From assembly GCA_916610825.1 (NCBI GenBank), contig OU744452.1, positions 16,207,103 to 16,271,102 on the forward strand: a stretch of 64,000 nucleotides of DNA, written 5' to 3'. Shown piece by piece: positions 35,406 through 47,685 of the stretch. A program made the translations under genes and the position numbers. Source of the stretch: Haliclystus octoradiatus. Taxonomy: Eukaryota > Cnidaria > Staurozoa > Stauromedusae > Haliclystidae. Position 1 is the first letter of the stretch. Each line of letters begins with the position of its first letter. The notes under the pieces are model-generated. The model was not told where the DNA came from, did no database searches, and was given only the letters and a program-made list of their open reading frames with translations.

Positions 35406-37379
35406 ACAGAATTGCATAACTTTTATTTTTAAAATAATTTTTGAAGAGACAAAAGTAGGAGGATTTTATTAACAATAACATACTGTGGACGTTTACGTGT
35501 CTGTAAGGGTATTATGTGTCTTCATTTTGGAACTTTATGGGGGTAGTGGCTAGTGGGCCCTAGAAGAGAACTATAATGATGGGAACTGGGAAGCACAATG
35601 AGAGTGTAGATGCAGAACCATGTTTATTAATTGATCTTGAAATATAATCTGCTATAAATGTCATAAATGCCAGCACTGAAAGAAAACTGAACTGTTCACG
35701 AAGAACAATATTGCCAAATTCCTTTTTCTACTACAAATATGTTTCTTCAATAATAGATTTTGTAAATTTGACATCTGTGCCAATGACGCCAAATTGAATC
35801 AGTCACAATAATATTTATTATTAAAATAATTTCCCAATTTTATTTTTGAGAAGACAGATGTCACCATCTGTTCACCTATGAAGGTGTAGTCGACTCTAGA
35901 TAGACTTTATTTTTCCCGAATGAAACTATGATCACGATAAATACTTGTTTTTCACGAGTATTTGTAATAAATAATTGTATAACTTATAAAAGTAAAATGA
36001 AGAAAAATAAAATGTGAACATATAAAACATTGATCAAATTATTAAACATTTCTATACATTTTATTTTATTTTATAGTTTTGAACAACAACAAAAAGACAA
36101 ACAGCTGATGAATAATAGCCATATGATATAGCAATGATTATCACTGACATCGATTACAATTATTCTAAATGCTTATAATCACAGAAAACATAAGTTATTT
36201 AAAAAAAATGTTGCTTGTTGGATGTAAATTAGGAATTCATCATAATAAAACGGATTGTATTTTAACGATATATTCATTATCCGAATTTAGTTATGTGGTA
36301 AATAAAGTATAATAAATATCCGACAATAAATATAACCTGCTTACTAACTAACTTATTACCTGATGTGTAAAATAAAATGTGAATTATCTGTAGCATTTGT
36401 AACATCTATCTAATTGGCTGTTACGGTATACTCTATAATCGACATTACAAAAATTAATTAACTACTATTATGGTAACAATACGAGGAAATGAAGAAAAGT
36501 TTATGGCAAAGGAAGCAAATGGAATCTATTTCTTCGTTGAATTTACTAAGAAAAAGATTTTTAGAGGAAAACTAATTTCTGAAATTTAAGAAAGAGAGGA
36601 TTTTAGTTTTAAACCAAGTTGATTTTCTCAGACCACCAACTTAAGGCATAAATTTTTTTCTTGTTTTATTGCCCATTCGAATTGAAGCTTAAGCATAATC
36701 ACGGCACATACAACATCATCACACGAGGCGTAAGACTTCCAACATTACAATTCAATAAGATAGAAATTATATATGTAATGTATTTGTAAATAAACTAGTC
36801 AAATTTTCTCTTGATTTTTGAGGAATCAATTTTGGAAAAGTCATATTTGAGTTTACACGTGTACTCTAATACAACTTCTCGATATGTGTAAAACTTTGAA
36901 TGGCGGTCTTATGAACACATTTCCAAATTGACAAATATTATTATCATTATTTGAAGGAATAAATTTTACAAATACTTTTTATAATTCTTATGTATTCCTT
37001 CATTTATTTGGCTTGAATATTCTCAAAGTCATTTATTGAACAGGGCCAGATAGAAGTGATAAATAAAGCACGCGAATAAAGCACGCGTCCTAACTACATG
37101 ATTCTGACCAGGGTTTTTGTTAAATTTTGCCAGAAAAAAAGGCGTGACATTAGTATATTTCCTTCAAAATTGCACTATTTTGCAATTTTTTGTCTCAAAA
37201 TTGCCCCAAATATGAGTCAAAAATTTTGATTGGGGGTATCGTGTCACACATCCTGGATAATCCATTAGGATTTGTAGGATAGTTGGATTCACTGCCGTGG
37301 AGTCAAGGAAATGAAACTGTATGTAACGATTTGTTGTGCTAATGGCGCATTCAAATCGCCACCATGCAGACATCAAACC

Positions 37380-37575
37380 TTTTTTGTAAGATGTATAACT
37401 GTATATAACTCGTTAAACCTGGAAACACGTCAGGCACCCAATGTTTATAAATTTAAAATATATCTCTCCAATGAAAATCTATCTAAATTCTTAATTATGT
37501 AAATCTATTTTATCACTTGCTAATTATTATTAAATTATTCTGTATGTAATTCACATTTATATGCTGTTATGCAGG
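37380..37575 (+). mobile_element. Possible LINE 3' end remnant
   Basis: A short frame reads C-I-T-V-Y-N-S-L-N..TRQAPNVYKFKIYL, which resembles the WNSLP...S...FK..L motif at the end of many non-LTR retrotransposon reverse-transcriptase proteins. It is followed by AT-rich DNA. Without a longer match this is tentative. Confidence 0.3.
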
Positions 37576-37805
37576 AATAAACCAATCATTGTGGGATTCA
37601 TATGCGATTGTTAAATAATTATACCAATATACTACGTTTACGATCTTATAACTTCAAATATATCCTTTAGCTTGATTTCAACCTTTTCTAATGAAATCTA
37701 TAATATGGAACATTAACCAAATCAAATCATGAACAATGATTAAGAATCTATGCTCTTCATAGTTTCTTTGTAGCGAGAAGTCTAACTGTAAATGACTTAC
37801 ATACG

Positions 37806-38020
37806 TAAACCTTGATGTAGTAGGTATAGGACGTTGCACCACGGCCCACAGGGTCTCGGGTTCAATTCCTGGCCGGAGCACTATAGGTTGGCGTCAGGAA
37901 AGGCATCCGGCTATTAAATGCACACAAGCTTCAAAATACTAACCAATTTAAACAACCACCCCGGTGAAAAAAAGCTGCAAGCTTACCCGGATAAATGATG
38001 AATCAAAAAAATCAAAATCA
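37806..38020 (+). repeat. tRNA-derived SINE family 2, copy 1
   Basis: Has a tRNA-like head with B box GGGTCTCGGGTTCAATTCC, then the family block GTTGGCGTCAGGAAAGGCAT, CCGGCTATTAAA and ACCACCCCGGTGAAAAAAAG, ending in (AAAATC)n. Matches 54058-54305. The ATCAAAATCAAA tail resembles the tail of the LINE ending near 56905. Confidence 0.8.
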
Positions 38021-39633
38021 AAATATATATATATATATATATAGGTGATGATATAGACATGTGCGTCACATTTGATAACATGTCAATATTTGTTTTGTTT
38101 TTTTAAAAAGTTTCTCAATAACATTCTATTTATAATGGGAGCTGGATTCAATTAAAACGATATATGTTTTCGGATGCTTTTATATTATAAACCAGCTTCA
38201 ACATCAGATAATATTAAATGTGATAATAAGGGAATTATGCCACTCACAAAGACGAAATTTAATTAGTATTATGGGAACTTTCAAATATGTATATATAATT
38301 TGAGATCTGTTTATATATACAGTAAAGTTTTTGTAATTAACAATAATCATGAGCAGTAATTGTAAAAACGTTTTTTTTTTAATAGAAAGTGATAATCAGT
38401 TTTCTTTTTGATGATCATCTAAAAATTATGTTTGTTCGAAACATCTTTTATTCTATTAAACCTAAATCTTGCTAATTCAGATGTATAAAGAAAGAAAAAA
38501 ACAGGCCATGGTGTGTTTGATAACAATTCTGATAACAATTTATGTAAAAAAAATATGGTAATATATACATTAGTATATATACCAATATTAAAAAAACATA
38601 ATATGAATAAAATATCAATCATTTTTTGTGAAATTATTATAAAATTTGATAACAAGTTTTGGGGTCAATCTGACGTATATATAATATAAATATGTAGTAA
38701 AACACATTTATGCATGGATTGCATGTGCTATAGCATATTTTTTTTATCATTTTCGGGACGTAGGTTTGTGGCTAGACAGATGTCTCTATAGATATATAGA
38801 TGTGGAAATTATGTTGATGGAAGTACCATAGATATATAATGTATTTTCAAATTTAAGGAAGCATTTTGAAAAATGATGATATTTAAAAAACAATGTTAGA
38901 CCGTATATATACTGTGATAAGCAAAAAGATTAGACCTTTACAAGCTGTTTTCCTGTTATCATGTTATAGGCCAATTTAGCTAAACTATTTTGCTACAAAT
39001 CTCATAAAATAGTTACCAGTTCTCTTACTTATAAACGATTCCATTAAAAAGACAAACAAAATATACATGATTTGTTATGAGTCTTCTTGATCACAATGCT
39101 TTTAAAGAAAGGATTTTAGACAATGATTAAATAAATAGAATTTAGATTATACCAGTAACAAAATTTAAACCATATGACGTCTTGGTTTTAGCATTTCTTT
39201 ATAGTGAGTTGTTCATTTATTATTTATATATTTCACTGTGGTTTATAACTTATTATGAAGTGTTAAAAAAAGACATTTACCATATGTTATTCCTTGATGG
39301 ACACACAACACTATAATTATGAAGAGCAAAAAACACTGATATCATTCAATAATACAAAATAGAAGTAGACATTATTAAATGTTGACGTATGTATAGCCAC
39401 GTCTAAATCTGGATGAAAGGTATTTCTCTTCTACTTTATATCTTAACAAGTAATTTTTATGATCTTTTGGGTGTTTTATTCAAAAGCTGGTAGATTCATG
39501 TCTTGTCAAAGTTGAAGCTATATAATAATAAAGACTTTTATTTATTATTACTATTCTTCATTTTCAAAAAAGTTTAAAAAAAACTTGATCAAACGCTTCA
39601 TTGGATCTAAAATAAGAATATCATATTGGTATC

Positions 39634-40842
39634 ATGTCCAATTGTACATTTTTATCCCTTATTAATTATAATACGACATTAAAATTATGTCCGAATAAAT
39701 CAGCAAATGTATTTTCACCACGTGATAAAGATACACAAGCAAATGAATGGATGTCTATGATAATACTTGGTTTATTAACAGTTATATCCAATAGTTTCAT
39801 ATGCTTAGCATTTTTAACAAGTCAAAGTATGAGAACAAGAGCTGCCAACATATTAGTATTTAGCCAGGCGTGTATTGATATTATCAATGCAGTCATTTTT
39901 ATCCCAGCAAATTCCATTGAAAAATATCAAAATCAACAACTTGTTACACCTTATGTAATATGCTATGTTTTATTTGTATCTATATTCAATTTATTTGCTT
40001 TGGCAATTGATCGCTCGTTGGCATTATTAAAACCATTATATCATCATTTACATATTGGAAGAGGGCAAATGATGAAATGGTTGATTGTCATTTGGCTTGC
40101 ACCGTTATTCCTTACATTAATACCTTTAACATGGCATTTTGAACCAATGGATGTACAAAGCTTAGCTATTCGTGTTTATCTAGCATCACTTTGGTTGTTT
40201 ATGTTCGTTATTTGTGTTGTCATGGGATGCATGTACTTGAAAATTTATTTTGTGGCACGTAAAATGATTCGACAACGTCATGTAACGCTGGCAGGAAATC
40301 AACATCGTAAGCCAACGCGTAAATCTATTGCTAGAAAAGAACTTAAAATAGCTCATCTATTCGCATTATTACTGCTTTTCTTTTTTTTGGCTTACTTTCC
40401 TATATTATATATCAACTTTGCCAATCTTATAAATCGAAGGGATTTAGTGCCTGTACAATTAGTTGATATATCATTATATAGCTTAATTTCAAATTCAATC
40501 GTCAATCCATTACTATGTATTTGGTTTAAAAAAGATTACCAAACAGCGATTGTGAAAATGTTTCATCGCAAAGCAGAAAATCCAAGACCTACTCTTGGTG
40601 AAAGTATACGCTCAAGCGTTAGTCGCGTCGATGATTACTCGCCACGTGCGTCTCATTTTGAACGCACAAATGGAACAGCAAAATCTATTCGCATTTATGA
40701 TTTACCTGCTCTTATCGAAGGCGAATCTGCAGAAACACGATTTTCTGATGATAGAGCTACAAGCCCAAATAATTCAGATATAATTCTGCTGGAAAAAGGT
40801 GAAGCTAGTCTATATCATAATGAAGATATAAAAGAATGTTAA
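39634..40842 (+). CDS. Intronless class A (rhodopsin-like) GPCR, orphan
   Basis: 402 residues, ATG at 39634. Predicted segments: TM1 about 41-62, TM2 72-92, TM3 105-127, TM4 148-167, TM5 181-205, TM6 238-261, TM7 272-297, then a 105-residue Ser-rich tail. Class A marks are visible: Asn53 in TM1, Asp82 in TM2 (SQACIDII), DRS at 126-128 in place of DRY, and NPLLC at 291-295 in place of NPxxY. N-terminal NCT, NTT and NKS are glycosylation sites. TM6 has FFLAYFP, lacking the CWxP tryptophan, and the second extracellular loop has no Cys to pair with Cys110. Ligand unknown; the sequence is too divergent for me to place in an amine, adenosine or peptide group. Confidence 0.88.
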   Translation: MSNCTFLSLINYNTTLKLCPNKSANVFSPRDKDTQANEWMSMIILGLLTVISNSFICLAFLTSQSMRTRAANILVFSQACIDIINAVIFIPANSIEKYQNQQLVTPYVICYVLFVSIFNLFALAIDRSLALLKPLYHHLHIGRGQMMKWLIVIWLAPLFLTLIPLTWHFEPMDVQSLAIRVYLASLWLFMFVICVVMGCMYLKIYFVARKMIRQRHVTLAGNQHRKPTRKSIARKELKIAHLFALLLLFFFLAYFPILYINFANLINRRDLVPVQLVDISLYSLISNSIVNPLLCIWFKKDYQTAIVKMFHRKAENPRPTLGESIRSSVSRVDDYSPRASHFERTNGTAKSIRIYDLPALIEGESAETRFSDDRATSPNNSDIILLEKGEASLYHNEDIKEC

Positions 40843-41226
40843 AAGTGTATGGTTTTAGAACGAAACAGTTTGACAAATTACCAAGGTAACAAAACAACAT
40901 TCAGGTAAATATTCTGGGTTACTATCTACAACGGCATGATATCAACACTTCAAATAGATTTTAAATGGAGACTATGACGAACGAAGACATTACTATATTC
41001 AAATATTTTTGATTCTAGCAACAACGAAGAGAATATTCAAGTCCATTTGCGATGTTTTTTTGGGGATTAGAAAGTCGTGTATAATGCTAAAGATTGTACA
41101 GTAAATTTGCAAGGGGTGACAGCAATTTGATTAAAACAAAACAGAAATTCAAATAATTGCAACTCTTCAACATTTCAGCAATATTATTTTGCTGTCCTCA
41201 TATACATATATAGGAGTACGTTATCA

Positions 41227-41232
41227 AATAAA
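41227..41232 (+). terminator. Candidate poly(A) signal of the GPCR gene
   Basis: AATAAA 385 bases past the stop codon; another AATAAA follows near 41305. Either would give a short AT-rich 3' UTR. Confidence 0.4.
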
Positions 41233-43089
41233 AGGATTGTTAAAGATGTTGAACATTATTTATTAATCTCATGAATTTATTTGTAATTATTCAGATTTCA
41301 GTGAGAAATAAAAATTGATCTAAATAATATATATAGATAGTGTAGATAGTTCATTAAAATAGCACAGGATTGCTATAACTAAGAATCTGTTTGTGGATTG
41401 TGCATTTTATCCATGATATACAATCAATGATACAATTTTGCAGTGGTGATATAGTAATTATAGCTCAGTTACCAAACATATTATACTCTAATAAATTGAG
41501 ACAGCTTGAATAAAAATCTCCGGATCCGTAGGAGTAACGAAAAAATAATACTGTAACTATTATCTCCGACATATATCCGTGTTTCAGCTGGTATTGGAAA
41601 TATTATGGCAGCTGTGCATGCTTCGCATTCTAGCTTGATTTCTCTGATTATGCTGCTTTATTGAGAGAAGTAGTTTATACTATCTTTATCTATCTATGAT
41701 TCTATCAAGGTCACGGGATCACAAGGAAACATGCATGCATATAAATATCACGCTGTGTATACTGTTAAAAAATGATTTTAATATTCAATTACTCTGTTGG
41801 GGTTACCTATTTCAAAACGTAGATAAAACTTCACAAAAAGAACTTCCTAATTAAGTACTGTACCTACTCATAAAAATTGTCACGGTTTATAAACTCATAT
41901 AAAATATGCAAAGAAAATATATATTGAAACTGATGAAAAGACAACAATAATTTACTAAGTTTAAAAAACGTAAAAGATGAATATAATAATTTATATTATT
42001 GTAAAAAAATAATTAAAGAATAAATAATAAATATTTCTAAGGGACTTCCTCATGAAAATAATTTAGTAATTTCCTTATTCCTTTTTAAAAATCGGCTATA
42101 TTTTCATTATCGGAAGTATATTCATTCTGTTAATTAGAAATGTACTGCTTATCGCAAAATGTCTAATTGGGAATATAATTTCCTTTTGCGACTATGTGGA
42201 AATGAGCAAAATCAAAACGGTAAATAAATTAGAACGAACAAAAATATCATGTACTACAGGTCTTGTTCGAAAACATCACGATACAACATTCGGAAATTTA
42301 CCTTTGAATTAACAGGGCTACATAGCACTCTGAGAATTTATAAATACTTTTTAAAGAACAAAATGGCTACTAACTCCTCTCAGAAGCATTTTTGAAAAAA
42401 TATTTTTTCCCTATAATTTTGAAAATATAATTTTTATATCTATAATTGCTTAAAGTTAAAAATACTTGTAATTGTGTTAAAGGTAAATATTTTATAATAA
42501 TTACAAATTCATCTGACTCCTCCAAAATTTATAGCTTGCAGGAGCTTTCCATATCAGCTTACTATATTAATGTATCCAAATCGTATCAGCAAGGTGCTTA
42601 TATATTTTGTACATTACATTTTAACATTCAACGTCTATTTTCTAAGGAAGCAACATTCATCATCATAATTTATTCAAAAACCTGACTGATAAACTATATG
42701 CTTTTTTGATATAAGATTTATAAAATACAGTATAAGTATTGTGAAATTATTATTCAATTCTATCGTTAGCAAACAGACTTGAAAAACTAACATAGACTTT
42801 TGCTGTTCTTAAAACCACAAATCCAATATACATGTGGGTCTATATATTATCTTGAAATGAAAGATAATAGCCCGTCGGAAAATTTGAGATTTCAGAGGTG
42901 TTAACCTATCATTAGCTGTAATCATTGTCTGCTAACGTCTTACTTTCTAAATCTGTGTATTAGATACGACTTTACCGACTTATCAAAGATAAGAATATTG
43001 AGTAAAAAGTATTTGTACGCAACAGATATTATAAGATTTGTTGTACGAGAACATTCACTATATGAACGTAGATCCTGTATTAGATAATA

Positions 43090-43243
43090 TAACATATTAT
43101 AAAGTCATCGAATGTGATACTGATCGCTGATTGGACAGTATAACATATTATAAAATCATCGAATATGATACTGATCGCTGATTGGACAGTATAACATGTT
43201 ATAAAATCATCGAATGTGATACTGATCGCTGATTGGACAATCT
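43090..43243. repeat. 51-bp tandem repeat, three copies
   Basis: Units start at 43090, 43141 and 43192 (TAACATATTATAAA..TCATCG, then GATACTGATCGCTGATTGGACA). They differ by only a few bases. Followed by a short TA-rich microsatellite near 43338. Confidence 0.9.
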
Positions 43244-43536
43244 AATAGAATATCAAATATACAATTATCATAATCAGACAAATAAAAGGAAAAGCTTCCA
43301 CCTTTATATGCATTGCTTTTATAAACTGCATCTGATATATATATATATATAGAGAGAATTATCTTACACCAATTATGGTATACAAGACAGTACTTGAATG
43401 ATGTAATATGACGTAATATGACTTTTAAGGAGCGAATCACAAGGCATGCTTGGATTTTAAATGAAAGGTATAGCCACGTGGAATAAATGGCTGCTACTAT
43501 AGACAAACTACTATCCTGATAAATATAGATGTAGAT

Positions 43537-43842
43537 CCGGGGGGGGGGTAACTCCACTATGACGGCTATACAGGGACGTGCCACTTTTTTTGGGTCCATA
43601 TTCAAGCTGAGAAAAACTTTTTGGGTATGAGATTTCAAATTTGGAGCTTTTGGGTATCCTATTTTTAACATTTTCAAGAATTTTTGAAAATATTTTGCAT
43701 CATTCTTGTGTATTTACTTAAAATCAATCAACCTGCTGGAATTTTTGGGTAGCATCAAGAGAATTTTTGGAACTTTTTGGGTACGTCACCTTTTTCCAAA
43801 GTGGCACCCGCCGTGCCTGAAGAGCTGGAGCTACCCCCCCGG
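43537..43842. mobile_element. hAT-type MITE with poly-G/poly-C ends, copy B
   Basis: Starts CCGGGGGGGGGGTAACTCC and ends GGAGCTACCCCCCCGG, flanked by the 8-bp repeat ATGTAGAT (43529-43536 and 43843-43850). Interior words TTTTTGGGTA repeat several times. Same termini as copy A at 25739-26092, with a different interior. Confidence 0.85.
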
Positions 43843-44740
43843 ATGTAGATGATATATTACTTTATTTGGAGGTTTACAAATATACATGACGTTATAGGGC
43901 ATATTTTGCTGTTGTTTCTTGAGATCTGAGATGATCATCTAATCTAATTTTGTGTAGTTTATAAAATGTTAATTACATTTCTTGCCTGTATTTGATTTTG
44001 ATTGTAACCATGACAAATGATATTATTGTTAATATGTTATAATATATAGTGACTGTGATTCTTGAATCAAATAGTCATTTTAGATAGTTAATTATTATTT
44101 TTCGAACGGTTGAGGAGCAGTATATAGACGCTGATTGCAATGTGCAGCTCTAATTTAAATTCAAATCGATGGCCATTATTTATATGTTGTATTATATGGT
44201 GATAAATCTACGTGGAATGATATGATATATTTTGTCACTTTGACTTGCAAATAAAGGACACTTTACGCTATAGAAAGTGTCACTTACATAAAGCCTCAAG
44301 ATTAAGAACGAAGTTAATAAAGGTTACTAATTAAAACATGAATATGACCCTATTGTTATATGCATAAATACATATGACATACAGTATCAGGTTAAAACCT
44401 GTTAATGTAAAGATATGTATCTATATATTAGCTATATGTAATACTATACGACTGATTATTTTATCTATATGAAGACTTTACAAAATGCTGACATCTGGAC
44501 GGATTGTAAACGCGGTATTTGTGGAACAATAAGTTTGTAAGTATGACCACGCATTGAGTACTTGTTAATATTAAATATCATATTTCAAACTTAAGGTATC
44601 TATTGATAAATCTGTAAAACTTGCAGATGCGTTATTAAGGTTATGCGTGATTTTAAAAACAGTGCAGAGATCAAGAAACACTCTCCTGCACCCTAAACAG
44701 AATGTGAAATTATGAATGAAATGACTGAGAATTGATACTA

Positions 44741-44925
44741 CAGTGTAACCCACTTATGTGCAATTCGGATAAGTGAAATTCCCGTTTATCTGCAACCTGG
44801 CTTTGAAACCCGTTATACAATTTTCCGGTCAAGTCCTTGGTAAACAATTTCGGATAACTGCAAATTCGGATACATGCAATTAAAGCCGTTGGCAATTTTG
44901 ACTTGCACTTTAGCGGGTTACACTG
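44741..44925. mobile_element. Pogo/Tigger-like MITE, 185 bp
   Basis: Ends CAGTGTAACCCACTTATGTGC and (reverse) CAGTGTAACCCGCTAAAGTGC, flanked by TA. The interior has repeated GGATAA.TG.AA words. The terminal sequence and TA target fit the pogo/Tigger group, which mobilises such non-coding derivatives. Confidence 0.8.
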
Positions 44926-45040
44926 TATGTATTGCCTAAATTTGACTCGATCGATATGGAGTTCTTGTAACGACTAAGTTCCGTATAACGATGATATAAA
45001 TTAGAATAGTGAGTCTCCACATAACCGATGTATAGCTCTA

Positions 45041-45136
45041 GCCTGCGCGCAGACCCAAATCTTTTTGATGATTAGTAGGCAATTATGAATCTCATAGTAA
45101 CCATCTAAAAGAACAGATTTGGGTCTGCGCGCAGGC
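45041..45136. mobile_element. 96-bp palindromic mini-element
   Basis: Terminal inverted repeats GCCTGCGCGCAGACCCAAAT, perfect over about 21 bp, enclose a loop of about 50 bp. The GC-rich ends stand out sharply from the AT-rich surroundings. Confidence 0.75.
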
Positions 45137-45739
45137 CAATGTAGCTCACGCCGGAAGAAAACACAGCCTTGCGCATCGAACTCGGATTTCAAAATTTCTA
45201 GTCGGAATAAAGCAGAGCTCTTTATGTTTAAGTTGTATGTATGTTTATTTATCAACAAGATTGAAAGGTAAATACAGGGAGGTTTTGTGGCTATTCCTTA
45301 TGCATAGCCATTTAAAGAGTAAAAAAATCAACGCTAAGAAATAAGCAGCTGCACTTCCATGTACATTTTTATTGAAATATTTCATTAAATTGAAAGACTG
45401 AAGTAATATTGAAGAAATTCACTTCTATTAGCATAATCAAAATGCGAATTTAAACCCTCTGAAACCATAATAAATGCATTATTGTAAACTCCTGAACATT
45501 TAATTGTTAGCAGCAATCAAGAAGACGTTGATTATTAGAATTGGAAATCACACGTAATTTGTTAGGTTTTACTATTTCGGGACCATTCTAAAAACGTAAA
45601 ATATGGTCTCATTAATAATTGATTTAATTAAAAGTTGATTAAATCGGAGACTTAAAATTGTGATAATTTCAATCAGAAACTATACTTTTACATATGTAGC
45701 CCCTTTCCACAACAGCCCTCAACTCCACTCAACGAACGT

Positions 45740-47052
45740 CCACGTGAATAAAAGGGCCGTTTTGGAAATATATTTTATACTAAAATAGTGTGTTTATGAA
45801 TCGCCATATTAGTCATTAATAAATTAAAGTTTTTCAAATCTTCCTAGTCTGATTTATTGTCACGGTTAATGCCCTGTCAACCGATTGACTGTGACAGACT
45901 AATAAATCACATTGGAATGAGGCTACTATATCATGTAATCTCGTTTGCAAATACCTTGACTTACATACAACAACTGAGGAGTGTAAACGGAATATCAAAA
46001 ATTCTAAAAGAATATATTCAAAAAGAAAAGATATTTCAGTGAAAACTGAGAAGTTATGTCAGTTATTCATCAAATTTGGCAGTCCAATAATGAATCAAGC
46101 AAAACCGATGAGGTAAACAGAAAATTCAACAGGCTGCATGGAGTCATGCGCAGTAGCACCCTGTCCCGTCTGATATTTTGGCCACATCTGAATTAAATCT
46201 GAATCTCGCACGATTGACTGTACTTCGGTTTGATTTCTATTTCAAACTCAACTTGACTTTGAGATTTCTTTCAGATTTAATTCAGATGTGGCCAAAATAT
46301 CAGACGGGACAGGGTGCTACTGCGCATGACTCCATGCAGCCTGTTGAATTTTCTGTTTACCAACCGATGAACAGCAAATCTACAATCTATAGTATTTATA
46401 AGTCCCATAGAAAATATCAAGCAATCATACAGACACTTCTACTATCAGATAGTTATTGGGAATGGTTTAGAATTATTCACCATGATATTCTGAACTAATT
46501 AGAGTCAAAAAATATTTTAAAACGCGCACCGGAACTAGTTCCAGGCTCTTATCATTAAAACTCAGATAGAAATGAAAAAGGTCTGGAACTAGTTTCAGTT
46601 TCGGTGCACATTTTGAAATATTTTTTGACTCTAATTAGTCCAGAATATCATGGTGAATAATTCTAAACCATTCCCAATAACTATCTGATAGTAGAAGTGT
46701 CTGTATGATTGTTTGATTAATTCTACGGGACCATACTACGACACATATCGTAGATTTGTTAACCAAACAAACATAAACGTCTCTGATGAGTTCAACACGT
46801 GAATCCGGAAAATGTGGTGTTTATTTGCACTTGTATAATGTATTTGAAAAAAAATGTCGATCGGATAATACGGTATAATAATACGGGGAAGAGTAAATTT
46901 CCATTTACAGAAGTCTTTAAAATATGTGATATACTAAAACATGTGTTTACGGGTTTTATCCATATTAGTTATCAACAAACTTAGAGCATTCAAATTTTCC
47001 CTGTCTAACTTATCACCATGAGAGTCAACCGATTGACTGTGACATACTAACA
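45740..47052. repeat. Nested direct and inverted repeat block
   Basis: Two foldbacks sit side by side: arms 46112-46203 with 46270-46361, and arms 46376-46543 with 46582-46760. Both are flanked by a diverged direct repeat (about 45740-45905 and 46790-47052) that shares CAACCGATTGACTGTGACA and GTGTTTA.G...T.CCATATTAGT. The arms are highly similar, so the hairpins are fairly young. No coding frame explains it. Confidence 0.75.
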
Positions 47053-47685
47053 AGGGACTGTGGTCTAACGGAATAATGAAACAATAGAACGAGCATTTCA
47101 GAGGGACGAAATTTCAGGCAAGAAAATAAACTACAGTAAAATGTTAGTTGTGATAAATAGCTACAGATCACATTCTAATAAAATCTGACGATACAGTAAT
47201 ATTTTACAAGCTTTTGTTGACTATTTATTTAAATGACTATTTCTCAGCGCAGTTAAAACTTTTTCCTTATTTCTTTCTTTCTAATTTACAACAAACTTAA
47301 AGTTTGAATTAGAAAATATTAAACCAAAAACGCCAAATCGTTATAAGGTATTTGTTGTCGTAAGATAAATAATATCAAAGTGAAATTTACAAACAAGATA
47401 AAACAAACAAAACAAACAAACAAAACTACAACACTGACAATCACAAAATGACACACTATAGTAAAAGATAATATATGAAGTCTTAAATACCGTATACAAA
47501 GTAATGCATAATTTAACTTGTTGATGTAATTATGCGAATAATTTGCAATAAAAGCGTTTCAATGTCAGTGATTTGCTTTGCCTTGTTAATTATGTACTAA
47601 ACAGTGTTCTAATAGTACATAGTAAATCATGCACTGACAACTAAACTATTTAAAACTTATATCAACATCACAATGTCTTTGCTGT

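Larger units (their letters stand above)
35406..39633. other. Intergenic region upstream of both the LRRC27-like gene and the GPCR
   Basis: About 4.2 kb, very AT-rich. Holds a possible LINE tail (37380-37575), a SINE (37806-38020) and an (AT)n run near 38024. Both neighbouring genes point away from it, so it includes both upstream regions. I see no other gene. Confidence 0.6.
41233..47685. other. Intergenic region between GPCR and adducin (tail-to-tail)
   Basis: About 6.4 kb with no supported gene. Contains a 51-bp tandem repeat, four short DNA elements and a large nested inverted-repeat block, each listed separately. The rest is AT-rich sequence. Confidence 0.6.

Noticed and set aside
43207-43677. 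156-codon minus-strand open frame
   Set aside because: It runs across a tandem repeat, a TA microsatellite and a MITE end, so it is not a gene.
46178-46498. 106-codon plus-strand open frame
   Set aside because: Lies within the arms and loops of nested palindromes; no protein features.
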